Assembly: GCA_964587655.1 (NCBI GenBank)
Contig: CAZPMT010000069.1
Coordinates: 1 to 27,139 of the forward strand
DNA from: CAZPMT01 sp964587655
GTDB lineage: Bacteria; Hydrogenedentota; Hydrogenedentia; Hydrogenedentales; SLHB01
Length of the DNA stretch: 27,139 bases
Direction of reading: 5' to 3'
Made by a program: the position numbers and the translations under genes. Every line of letters starts with the position of its first letter. Position 1 is the stretch's first letter. This document shows positions 1-7,641 of the stretch, in pieces. The notes beneath the pieces were generated by a model. The model was not told where the DNA came from, did not search any database, and worked only from the letters and a program-made list of their open reading frames with translations.

Positions 1-47
1 CCATGCGCAAACTCGAACATATTCGCGAGCAACTCGACGATAAATCC

Positions 48-203
48 CTACCCCTTAAAGAAATCGGCAAGGTGCTCGTCGGCCACGCATAGACGATCGA
101 CCGCGCCGCGCGCGGACTCGCGGACGCTTGATACGTCGTGCCCCTGGGTACGCAGCCAATTCACCAGGAAAGGATCGATATTCTCATCGGCCAGGATTCT
201 CAC
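48..203 (-). pseudogene. Truncated DUF5615 (PIN-like) toxin remnant
   Basis: The first ~25 residues from a GTG start at 203 (VRILADENIDPFLVNWLRTQ) match the N-terminus of DUF5615 proteins, PIN-like putative nucleases usually of about 110-120 residues that pair with DUF433 proteins. The GTG overlaps the DUF433 stop codon (GTGA), so the two were translationally coupled. The frame ends after only 51 residues, where the family would continue through the second acidic motif (often ..TxDxDF..). The sequence after the stop does not restore a convincing DUF5615 C-terminus in any of the three frames, so this looks like a deletion or decay rather than one simple frameshift. The longer frame reaching 290 only adds antisense residues from the DUF433 gene. 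Confidence 0.55.
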
Positions 204-439
204 CCAACCCCCTGGTCGACAAGCACCGATTCGTCCAATGAAAGATAGGCGGCGGCGTAGCTTTGGGCCGCATGGATATGCTCCGGACAAAGGTCCGGAT
301 AGGCTTCTAGCAAGTCGGAGACCGGCCAGCCATCGCCAAGCCGCTCCAGGATCAGTTCCACCGTCAGGCGGGTGCCCTTGATGATCGGTTTGCCCAACAT
401 GACGTCGGGACGTTGTTCAATGTACTCCCGCCAGTCCAT
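200..439 (-). CDS. DUF433 family antitoxin-like protein
   Basis: A 79-residue protein beginning MDWREYIEQRPDVMLGKPII and containing the DUF433 signature GKPIIKGTRLTVELILERLGDGW, followed by the typical YPDLCPEHIHAA helix. DUF433 proteins carry a small helix-turn-helix-like fold and are commonly encoded just before DUF5615 PIN-like toxins, as antitoxin candidates. AAGGAG lies about 10 nt before the ATG. Its stop overlaps the GTG start of the DUF5615 remnant (48-203). With the toxin broken, this gene may be an orphan antitoxin. Family assignment is secure; the antitoxin role is inferred from pairing. Confidence 0.8.
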   Translation of the reverse strand: MDWREYIEQRPDVMLGKPIIKGTRLTVELILERLGDGWPVSDLLEAYPDLCPEHIHAAQSYAAAYLSLDESVLVDQGVG

Positions 440-571
440 AAGCTTGAGTCTCCTTCTTGATTCAGCATACCATAAGATTGGCGCTTACCTGAAATGAAGA
501 ATCTGACGGGACTTCATACTAGAGGCTCTCCCAAAACCGCCGCGCCCGTGAAAATACCCATGCTGGCCACG

Positions 572-667
572 CGCACCGTCATTCCCGCGAAAGCGGGAAT
601 CCAGCAAACACGCAGGTCTTCGCGTTATCCTCCCCTGGATTCCCGCTTTCGCGGGAATGACGGTGCG
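572..667. repeat. Dispersed inverted-repeat element, MITE/REP-like
   Basis: Two 33-bp arms (572-604 and 635-667) are exact reverse complements around a 30-bp centre. Each arm holds its own small hairpin, ATTCCCGC-GAAA-GCGGGAAT. The motif GTCATTCCCGCGAAAGCGGG is a familiar dispersed repeat type in many bacterial genomes. The open frame running across it (494-679) is repeat-derived and not a credible gene. Confidence 0.75.
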
Positions 668-704
668 GGCGCGGCATAGGGCATCTCCGGTCTTGGGATA
701 GCTT

Positions 705-814
705 CTACTATCCGTCAGAATCTTGTATTCTTGCGAAGATTCTTGTGTTCTCTGAGTTCTCTGTGGTTAAGATCATATGGGCTTGTCAGTTTGGCTGCGC
801 CTATGCTGCGCTGT
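705..814 (+). repeat. Long dispersed repeat, copy A
   Basis: A segment of about 110 bp starting near CTACTATCCGTCAGAATCTT, with the phrase TGTGTTCTCTGAGTTCTCTG and ending near GCTGCGCTGTG, matches a second copy at 14388-14502 over its whole length with scattered substitutions. It continues into CTCCGCGTCTCTGCGTTGG, a type of sequence often seen dispersed between genes. No coding function is evident. Confidence 0.65.
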
Positions 815-1325
815 GTATCTCCGCGGTCTCCGCGTCTCTGCGTTGGAGTTATCTTGGACAGGAGTCGTCCACAATGCGAAACGGTGAAAGCGATGACATC
901 TATATTGGCTTCCAAGATACAGGTTGCCGCGATCCCCGGCAAATGGCAAGCCGAAAATCCCTGAGCGGATCGGCGGACAAGCGAAGTGAAGTCCGCGCGC
1001 AAAGCGCAAACGAGCCGCGTAAAGATTCAGTCATGGGGGGACACGAATGCGCTGAAGCTGCACGCAGGGGCCAAGAGGATTGTGGGGAACGACAAGACCT
1101 GTAGATGAAGGCCGCGGTTGTCAATGCACCCGTGACTCAATGGTTACATCCAGTCGAAGAATGATCTTGACACCCGCCCCCAGTTAAATAAACGGTAAGT
1201 GTCCCCTGTTATCTTTCTGCTATTTCTTACACGGAGACGCCCAGAACCTCATAATTCAAGACCTGACCTCTACCGGCCTACCCCCTACCCCTACCCGCCT
1301 ACACTTATCGATTCATCCCAATTCC
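815..1325. other. Non-coding stretch, probable gene debris
   Basis: Between the repeat and the end of the methyltransferase-STAND gene, no frame shows a start with a ribosome site and a recognisable protein. Around 1030-1100 one frame reads like a short protein fragment (NALKLHAGAKRIVGNDKTCR) but stops lie on both sides, consistent with a decayed gene. From 1200 to 1320 the plus strand is pyrimidine-rich. I could not assign an origin. Confidence 0.35.
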
Positions 1326-4300
1326 TTAGATACTTGCTCCCCAGATCTTCGTTGCCTCCTCGCGAACAAAACGCAGGTCCGGTACGTGTGGGGCGATCGA
1401 GTCAACCCTATGTATATAGTATATACAGCTATCCTTGTCAAGCGCGAGTAACGCGAGTTTGGCACAGCTGACCAGAAGTGGGACGTTCGTCTCCAGCAAT
1501 GGGCTGAAGGGCACCTTCAAGCCCGCACGAGCAATCGCGACTCTCTCCTCGGGATCCGCAACGCTCATGGCCCACGCATAGTGCAGCTCCTTTCTTGTTC
1601 CAACCAGGTATTCATCGGTATCTGCAATGTCCGTAAGAAACCGGTTGGCTTCCTCGTAGCGCCTCTTTGCTATAAGCAACTCGACCGCAATATTCTTTCG
1701 CAGGAACTCAGGCCTAACGAAGGAACGCCTCTGCGACCAAAGCTCGTCAGCCTCTTGAATCCTGTCCAGTCTCACGTATGTCTTGACCATAGCCAGAGCG
1801 AGCCATGCGCTGTACGGGTTACGTTGATCGAGGTCGAGGAGGATGTTGATTGCCCCTTCGCCATTACCCTCCTGCTCCAAAATGGAAGCGTATGCCAAAT
1901 TTAGCGACCAACTCTCCCTATATGTCTTCAACCCGCGCGTCACTATCTCCTTTTCCTTAGCCCTCTTTCCCGTATGGTGGTAGGCTCGGGCAAGCAACTG
2001 GAAGATGACAGCGTCTGGCTGGACGCGGAGTTGGTACTCAAGGGCGCGAATGGCGTCTGAGTTCCTGTGCAGCCCTAAGTATGCCCTTCCAAATTGGCCC
2101 GCGATCCAGGGGCTGTCATCTACCCGAAATTCGAAGCGCTCCAGTTCTTCTAGAGCGAGACGGAAGTCCTTCTTATACAAGAGACTGTCAACATAGGACT
2201 GCTTGATGCCATTGGCCGAGGGATACCTGGCGATCAGTTCGCCGTAGAGTGCCTTCCCTTCCTCAGGCTTGTCGGTACGAATCAAACAGGCGGCCCTTCG
2301 CATCGCCAGCCTGTATCCGGTGCAGCCGAACTCCTCCGCTACGGTGAAAGCCCAGAGTGCCTTCTTGAAATCCTTCTGCCAGAGGTACCATTGCTCTCCT
2401 GCGTTCACAATTTCCTCAGCATAGAGTACCCCGATCCGTCGCACGCCTTGTTCGTCAGCAGTCGCTAGGCGGTGGTAGTACAATTCCCTTAGCCAGCGTG
2501 GATCTGCGTCCTCTTCGTAAAGGGCTTCGTAGGCATTCGCGATACGCCGGTGGAGGTCGAGCACGTTTTGCTCGGTTTCGTCGCCAGTGGGCGGTTCAAA
2601 GTCGTTGTCTTCAGGCTGCTTGCTGTCGTCATCGCTGCGGATTCTCAGTGCCGCGATGCATTCCAGAACTGGTTCCCCGAAGGTTGCGTGCGTCTCGAAT
2701 AATATGCCTTGATCGACAGCGGCGCTAGTGCTCTCCGGTGACGACAGGCGTTCCGCCATCTTCCGAGGCACGGGCACTCTGAGAAGCGAAAACGCGCGGA
2801 CCGCATCCCGAGAAGTGGCGTCCATGATCCGCGAGACGATTCCCTCCCGAAGGTGGGCCTTAAGCAGGTCCGGAAACCCATCTTCATCAACACACTGTAG
2901 TCCGCGTTTCCTGATACACAGCGCCGCAAGGTAAGCCATAAACGGGTGTCGGTCAATTGAATCAAGCAGCGCCTGCGGATACTCAATGCGCCCCAAGATG
3001 TTCTTCAGCAGGTTCGGGACGTGGTGGGGCTCATCGGGAAACCTGCCTACAGGCGGCTGCCAGACGGCACACAGCAACCCGTCGGGAACAAACCGTGCGT
3101 CAGGAGATCCTGAGCATGTGATTATGAGCTTTGATCCCCTCGCGTTAATGATGTCCTGCAAAAGCAATTCAATGGCACGGTCTTCAATAGTACCCGAGGG
3201 GTTTAGCGCCAGCTCGAAGTGGTCCAAAACGACGATCATATTCGCAGCATGTGCCTGAAAGAAGTCAGCAAGGATCGGCGCGATGTCGTAGTAGTTGAGG
3301 TGCTTTAGTCCAGCGAGGATTTCCGTGCCTATCCTGATTCCTATTGAGGACAGGATTTGCTCAATTACATTCCACGGGGTTGCAGACGCGCGAAGATTGA
3401 CAAAAACCGGGCATCGCTTGTGTGGGAACTGCGATAAGACCTTCTTCACGAGGAAGGTCTTTCCCATCAGCCTGCCACCCTGTATCACGACGACGCGGCT
3501 CTCGTCGGCCAGAAAACGATCCAACGCGCCGCGGCTGTTGCCCCGGTCGACGAAGTAGTCGGCAACGTCAAACTCGTAGTCGAGCCTTGTTAGCGGCTCG
3601 GAATCGAAGCTTCGCAGCGCCTTCTCAAACGTTTCCCTCAGCAGAATCGTTTCTTCTTCCGCGGTCAAACCCGTTACGACGTTTGGCTCTATGCTCGCGA
3701 GTTGTTGAGTAAGCGCGCCGAACTGCAGGTCAAAATCAATCTTGGCAACTCTTACGTCCCTGAGTGTGCCATCATCCTCATTGAGGAGACCAAGGCTTTT
3801 CCAATACTGCCACTGTTTGAGTCGCTCTTCTCTAATTACCTCAAGGAATCGACCTCGGTCGGAAGCCCGGTACCCGGTGCGCCTCGCGATCACGTTTAAC
3901 CACCTGTTCCCGCGTAACGACGATTCCCGGACAGGCACAACTGAGAAACCGGTGTGCTCAAGGGCTTTGGTGAGATTCTTCAGTGTCCAGCAAACGTGCC
4001 CTCTCTCGGCTTCGGGGAAGACCTCCAGATCCTGAACCAGGAACAGTTCACCCACATTGAGGCCGTTTGACGCATGTTCTATGAGGCGCGCGGTCGTGCC
4101 GACGTCCAGTTCGTGCAGCACGTTCCTGCAGAACGCGATATGGGGTCTCGGCGTGCGTGGATCTGAGGGCCAACGGGCGTAGAATTCATCTAGGACAGAC
4201 ACATCCACACGCCTATGCAAATGGAGCTTGGCGGCCAGTTCAAGCGCTTGGTCGACGTGTCTAGGGGTATCGACCCCGGGGTAGCACCAGCCCTGCTTTG

Positions 4301-4529
4301 ATTGGAACGAATCAAGCTCGGCCAACCGCTGTAACAGGACACCGTGACCGCATCCGATGTCAACGATTGTCCCACTTTCGTGTTTGGCAATCTCTTCTGC
4401 AAGAACCGATGCTACGCTCTTGATCTGGCTATCGGTGAGCGCTTCATCAGGCCGTTGGATCTGTTCTTGGTCAGAGTAGTTACGGAGGAATGCCAAGAGC
4501 TTAGCATCGCCCTCTTTGCGTACCTTCAT
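1326..4529 (-). CDS. Methyltransferase-STAND ATPase-TPR fusion protein
   Basis: A 1067-residue protein. The ATG at 4529 has AGGAGG 8 nt upstream; the TTG six bases earlier is less likely. Domains: a class I SAM-dependent methyltransferase (about 35-215, motif I IVDIGCGHG at 55-63, then FCRNVLHELD near 133-142); a helical linker; a P-loop ATPase with Walker A GGRLMGKT (351-358), Walker B MIVVLDHFE (431-439) and a following strand KLIITCSG; a region likely winged-helical; an acidic linker near 640; then TPR-like helical repeats to the C-terminus (for example YPSANGIKQSYVDSLLYKKD and GQFGRAYLGLHRNSDAIRAL). ATPase plus TPR is the STAND layout used by signalling and phage-sensing proteins. The gene is monocistronic and flanked by repeats and a broken toxin-antitoxin pair. 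A methyltransferase in the effector or input position is unusual; the defence role is inference. Confidence 0.8.
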   Translation of the reverse strand: MKVRKEGDAKLLAFLRNYSDQEQIQRPDEALTDSQIKSVASVLAEEIAKHESGTIVDIGCGHGVLLQRLAELDSFQSKQGWCYPGVDTPRHVDQALELAAKLHLHRRVDVSVLDEFYARWPSDPRTPRPHIAFCRNVLHELDVGTTARLIEHASNGLNVGELFLVQDLEVFPEAERGHVCWTLKNLTKALEHTGFSVVPVRESSLRGNRWLNVIARRTGYRASDRGRFLEVIREERLKQWQYWKSLGLLNEDDGTLRDVRVAKIDFDLQFGALTQQLASIEPNVVTGLTAEEETILLRETFEKALRSFDSEPLTRLDYEFDVADYFVDRGNSRGALDRFLADESRVVVIQGGRLMGKTFLVKKVLSQFPHKRCPVFVNLRASATPWNVIEQILSSIGIRIGTEILAGLKHLNYYDIAPILADFFQAHAANMIVVLDHFELALNPSGTIEDRAIELLLQDIINARGSKLIITCSGSPDARFVPDGLLCAVWQPPVGRFPDEPHHVPNLLKNILGRIEYPQALLDSIDRHPFMAYLAALCIRKRGLQCVDEDGFPDLLKAHLREGIVSRIMDATSRDAVRAFSLLRVPVPRKMAERLSSPESTSAAVDQGILFETHATFGEPVLECIAALRIRSDDDSKQPEDNDFEPPTGDETEQNVLDLHRRIANAYEALYEEDADPRWLRELYYHRLATADEQGVRRIGVLYAEEIVNAGEQWYLWQKDFKKALWAFTVAEEFGCTGYRLAMRRAACLIRTDKPEEGKALYGELIARYPSANGIKQSYVDSLLYKKDFRLALEELERFEFRVDDSPWIAGQFGRAYLGLHRNSDAIRALEYQLRVQPDAVIFQLLARAYHHTGKRAKEKEIVTRGLKTYRESWSLNLAYASILEQEGNGEGAINILLDLDQRNPYSAWLALAMVKTYVRLDRIQEADELWSQRRSFVRPEFLRKNIAVELLIAKRRYEEANRFLTDIADTDEYLVGTRKELHYAWAMSVADPEERVAIARAGLKVPFSPLLETNVPLLVSCAKLALLALDKDSCIYYIHRVDSIAPHVPDLRFVREEATKIWGASI

Positions 4530-4537
4530 AAGCAAAT

Positions 4538-4590
4538 CCTCCTCTTGTCATTCCCTCCTGCTGTATATCAAATCCCGCTGGCTTATGCAA
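4538..4590 (-). promoter_or_regulatory. Promoter and ribosome site of the methyltransferase-STAND gene
   Basis: On the minus strand TTGCAT (4585-4590) and TATACA (4562-4567) are separated by 17 nt, a good sigma-70 type promoter about 33 nt before the start codon. AGGAGG (4538-4543) is the ribosome site and fixes the ATG at 4529. Confidence 0.5.
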
Positions 4591-4639
4591 ATGCCGGCCA
4601 GACTTGCCAAACGGCTCAATTGTATAATCGGCGTAATTG

Positions 4640-4790
4640 GGGAGAAGGGCCGGGACAAGCCGGCTAGGTGTAACGAGTGAAAGTCTCAGACAGTGAAGGC
4701 GTAGCGAGCCACACTGGCCCCGAGTCATGGCTGAGCGGTCGCGAGGCCGCAGGCGTGAGTGAATGGTTACTAATGCACGTGCCCCTTGCC
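4640..4790 (+). other. Possible group II intron 5' fragment (scar)
   Basis: The plus strand reads like the start of a bacterial group II intron domain I: a GCCGG..CCGGC stem, then TAGGTGTAACGAGTGAAAGT, GTAGCGAGCCACA and ATGGCTGAGCGGTCG with a GCGGTCGCGAGGCCGC hairpin. No reverse transcriptase and no domain V/VI are present nearby, so at most a degenerate remnant remains. The resemblance is judged from memory of intron consensus phrases and needs a covariance search. Confidence 0.3.
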
Positions 4791-4831
4791 GGGGTTTGTT
4801 GAGATGCCTTTCCTGGCGTTGTTGTTCCGGC

Positions 4832-6295
4832 TCAGTCCCGGAACTGGATCGAGTATAGGTCGGCGTCTTTCATGATGAAGCGGAGCCTTATCGCTTGGCC
4901 TGCTAGCTTTCCTAACTCCGCTCCGCTTTTCCACGTGACTACGCGGGCGATTTCGTCGCCTATGATCTCGGTTGCATCTTCGCGAGTGTATCCTGAGATC
5001 GGCGCTCCGGCGGCGTCCTGGATTTCGGTTCGAATGCTTCCGGCGGCGGAAGTGGCGTAGTTGATTACAAGTTTGTTTCCGGCAAAAATCAGTGGCTTGG
5101 TTCGGAATTCGCCTCCGGCATAGGGCGCGTTCACCGAGGCGAATCCGTCGGTGCGCAGCGCGAGTCGCTGCAGGAATTGTGCCTGCTGGCCATAGCCGCG
5201 CTGGATGTACATCGACATCTCGGCATCGCCTGTGGGCACGATGCCGCATGCGGCGTAATTCGTGCGGGTTGTCCAGTTGCTTGGGCCGACTCCGGGCCGT
5301 ACGAAGCCTTCCATGAAAGTACGATCGTAGCGATTTCCGCCGCGGCTGGTCATGAGGACCGTATCCGAGCAATCTGCGGCGTCCTCGGGTTTGATGCCGA
5401 GTTCGAGCGCCTGTTCCGGGGTCACGACGCGCCGTCCCTGCATGAAGCGCGCCGCCGTCGAGACGTAGATATGCAGAGCGCGGAAATAGGGGCGGGTCTG
5501 GTTTGTGTAGAGGTGCTCGCGGGGCGTGTCGCCGAACGACATCTCGATTGGCTCGCTCCAGTTCAGAAAGTCCGGGGACGTCGCGCGGCCGATGCTGCGG
5601 AAACCGCCGTAGTTCGTCTCAGTCCACGTGCGGAAATAGCAGACGTAACATTGCTCGCTCTCCGACCAGAATGCGAGGTTTTGGGAATCGAAAGCGCCTT
5701 TCGTGATGACGGACTCCTCGCGCATCTTGCGCCAGTGGATGCCGTCGGCGGAAGCAAACGCGGCGAGGCCGGTCGTGGCGAGTCCAGCAAGGGCTTTGTA
5801 GCGTTCGTCGGGCGGTACGCCGGGGCGCGCGTCGAGCAATGGAGCGAAGTTGTGCGAGAACGGGGGAAGGTCGCGCAGGATGACATTGTTCTCGCGCGAG
5901 CCGCCTATCTCGAACAGGCCGAGGTTCGGTTTGACGAAGCGGATCCCGTCAGTGCTCTCGGCATAACAGGTACACTCCGCATTCGATCCGTCCGCGTTGT
6001 CGACGGAGAGCCCGCGGTAGTACAGGCGGAAGAGATCGCCGTCCTTTATGACCGTGACATAGCCGCAATGCCGGCCTTCCCAGGGCCGGTCGAACGTCAA
6101 TACGGTTTCGCGGGGCACGGGACCGTGCAAGCGAAGGTCCGCGCCCGTCATCGAGTCAACAAGATAGCGATCCACGAAGAGTTCAAGTCGCGACCCGATG
6201 TTCACCGGCGCATTCTCCTCTGTTGCCGCGACGCGCGATGCGGCGCCCGTGAAGCCGAAGAGGCAAATTGCGAAAAGCGCGTTTGTCAGGCGCAT
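4832..6295 (-). CDS. Secreted glycosyl-hydrolase-like (five-bladed propeller) protein
   Basis: A 487-residue exported protein: signal peptide over residues 1-24 (MRLTNALFAICLFGFTGAAS), then blade-like repeats such as LFRLYYRG, CTCYAESTDGIRFVKPNLGL, LAAFASADGIHWRKM and SEQCYVCYFRTW. This 'ASADGIHW' style is seen in GH32/GH43/GH130-like beta-propellers and related uncharacterised secreted proteins common in Planctomycetes and relatives. I cannot assign catalytic residues or a substrate. AGGAGG (6307-6312) sits about 11 nt before the ATG. It lies 36 bp downstream of a 43-residue membrane peptide and probably shares its transcript. A long frame on the opposite strand (5177-6520) is an antisense artefact. 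Confidence 0.65.
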   Translation of the reverse strand: MRLTNALFAICLFGFTGAASRVAATEENAPVNIGSRLELFVDRYLVDSMTGADLRLHGPVPRETVLTFDRPWEGRHCGYVTVIKDGDLFRLYYRGLSVDNADGSNAECTCYAESTDGIRFVKPNLGLFEIGGSRENNVILRDLPPFSHNFAPLLDARPGVPPDERYKALAGLATTGLAAFASADGIHWRKMREESVITKGAFDSQNLAFWSESEQCYVCYFRTWTETNYGGFRSIGRATSPDFLNWSEPIEMSFGDTPREHLYTNQTRPYFRALHIYVSTAARFMQGRRVVTPEQALELGIKPEDAADCSDTVLMTSRGGNRYDRTFMEGFVRPGVGPSNWTTRTNYAACGIVPTGDAEMSMYIQRGYGQQAQFLQRLALRTDGFASVNAPYAGGEFRTKPLIFAGNKLVINYATSAAGSIRTEIQDAAGAPISGYTREDATEIIGDEIARVVTWKSGAELGKLAGQAIRLRFIMKDADLYSIQFRD

Positions 6296-6331
6296 GGCCG
6301 GTTCTCCCTCCTGTTGTTGTTACGCTGCCGA

Positions 6332-6463
6332 CTACTGTCCAAGCATGTCGCTCACGATGGGGACGCGTTTTCCCATGGCGATGAGGGCTACGATCGCCAA
6401 GGCTATGACCAACACGATGACAAACACCCCCGCAAAGAACTCCCTGACCTTTGTGATGTGCAT
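6332..6463 (-). CDS. Small single-pass membrane protein (43 aa)
   Basis: ATG at 6463 with AGGAGG (6475-6480) 11 nt upstream and a clean stop at 6332. The peptide starts MHITKVREFF, has one strongly hydrophobic helix at about residues 11-30 (GVFVIVLVIALAIVALIAMG), then GKRVPIVSDMLGQ. It is not similar to any family I recognise. A strong ribosome site, a coherent transmembrane helix with a basic residue after it, and tight spacing (36 bp) to the secreted protein at 4832-6295 support a real gene. A role in anchoring or assembling the neighbour is only a guess. Confidence 0.6.
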   Translation of the reverse strand: MHITKVREFFAGVFVIVLVIALAIVALIAMGKRVPIVSDMLGQ

Positions 6464-6552
6464 GATGTCCTAATCCTCCTCTTTGTTGGCGCGCGGACGG
6501 TTCTGCGGTTAGTATCCTGAACGAGAAATCGGTTCAATAATCCCCAGCACAT

Positions 6553-6735
6553 AGTGTGTAAGAGAAGGGGATGAGGAGATGAGGGGGGATTGTGGAGATA
6601 AGAAAGTGACAAGGGGTTGCAACCCCTTGTCTACACAGGATATCTTTGCCGCCAGAGGGTTCGGATGCCGAAAATCTCTTTCTTCCGGCATCTCCATCAT
6701 CTCCATTATCCCCACATCTCCCTTTCTTACACACT
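6553..6735. repeat. Imperfect inverted-repeat element with palindromic core
   Basis: The left end AGTGTGTAAGAGAAGGGGAT and the right end (reverse complement AGTGTGTAAGAAAGGGAGAT) form imperfect terminal inverted repeats. Purine-rich GATGAGGAGATG-type sequence continues inward on both sides. Inside lies a 22-bp perfect palindrome (6609-6630, arms ACAAGGGGTTG / CAACCCCTTGT) that occurs again at 14351-14372. The layout suggests a non-coding MITE-like element. No gene is seen in 6464-6775. Confidence 0.5.
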
Positions 6736-6775
6736 ACCTATAGAGACTCATCAAACGGACTTCCCGTTTCGCACA

Positions 6776-7621
6776 CTAGCGACGAACCTGGTTCACGATC
6801 TTCATGAGAACTTTGCCGTATTCGACGTACGATTCGTAGAGTTGCGCCTCGGAATCGGCCTTCTGGCCCGTGTGGATGATCGCGGCGAGGTGAGGCTCGA
6901 TCGAAAATCCGCCGTCATATCCTTTGGCCAGGAGGTCGCCGACGATCTCCTTCACGCAACCGCCGCCTTCCCCGCAGTAGGTGTACACTTCCTTGCCGTC
7001 GACGATCTTCGCGTCCTTGATGTGGACGTAGACGATGTCGTTGTAGACGGCATTGTAATAATCCCATGCGTTCTGGTTGTACGTGACTGGATTGCCCGTG
7101 TCGAAAACGACCTTGAGTGCGGGGCTGTTAACCTCGCCGAGCAGAATGTTGCTGTTTTCGGCGGAAAGACCGCCCCAGCCGCTGCAGTTCTCGTGCGCGA
7201 GGATGATGCCGCCGTCCTCGGCCATCTTCGCGAGGACCTTCATCCGCCGGATGGCCTCTTTCCGCCATTCGGGCTCCGAAACCGGATGCTCCTTGTCATT
7301 GGGATAGCTCATAACGCGGATAAACCGCGTCTTGAAGGCGTGCATACGCGGGATGGCCCGTTTCAGGTCTTCGACGTCGATGGACGGATCGCACGTGATG
7401 GGCCGGGCCCAGTTCGCAATCGCGCTGGCGAAGCACGAGACCGTCATGCCGGCCGCCATGACCTTGCCGCGTACCTCGGCGAACTTGTCATCGGGGATCG
7501 CGGTCAGGTTTTGTCCGTCGATCAGACGCAGTTCTAGGTGGTTCCAGCCAAGCTCGCGATGCGCCTTGATCTGAACGTCGATGGATTGTCCCGCTTCATC
7601 TGAAATACCAGAGAAAAACAT
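6776..7621 (-). CDS. Sugar phosphate isomerase/epimerase (xylose-isomerase-like TIM barrel)
   Basis: A 281-residue protein from the ATG at 7621, which has GGAGG just upstream (the frame runs open further 5' but lacks family sequence). It shows AP-endonuclease-2/xylose-isomerase-like TIM-barrel features: ELGWNHLELRLIDGQNL near the N-terminus, the metal-ligand segments IILAHENCSGWGG, VVFDTGNPV and VYVHIKDAK, and GGFSIEPHL near the C-terminus. The Glu/Asp/His ligands typical of the family are present. Such enzymes isomerise or epimerise sugars or inositol derivatives; the substrate cannot be read here. It follows the DJ-1-like gene by 20 bp, in one likely operon. Confidence 0.85.
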   Translation of the reverse strand: MFFSGISDEAGQSIDVQIKAHRELGWNHLELRLIDGQNLTAIPDDKFAEVRGKVMAAGMTVSCFASAIANWARPITCDPSIDVEDLKRAIPRMHAFKTRFIRVMSYPNDKEHPVSEPEWRKEAIRRMKVLAKMAEDGGIILAHENCSGWGGLSAENSNILLGEVNSPALKVVFDTGNPVTYNQNAWDYYNAVYNDIVYVHIKDAKIVDGKEVYTYCGEGGGCVKEIVGDLLAKGYDGGFSIEPHLAAIIHTGQKADSEAQLYESYVEYGKVLMKIVNQVRR

Positions 7622-7641
7622 TCCCCACTCCCTCCAAAGCG

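Noticed and set aside
494..679. 61-codon frame reading through the inverted repeat
   Set aside because: The translation (VIPAKAGIQ..DSRFRGNDG) is the well-known artefact of the GTCATTCCCGCG repeat.
745..1104. 119-codon plus-strand frame
   Set aside because: It starts inside a dispersed repeat, has no ribosome site and no family resemblance.
4505..4553. Possible 16-residue leader peptide upstream of and overlapping the STAND gene start
   Set aside because: The GGAGG is only about 2 nt from its ATG and the peptide shows no attenuator-like codon run; AGGAGG at 4538 better serves the main gene.
5177..6520. 447-codon open frame on the plus strand
   Set aside because: It lies antisense to the signal-peptide-bearing hydrolase-like gene and shows no coherent domain; long antisense frames are common in GC-rich coding sequence.
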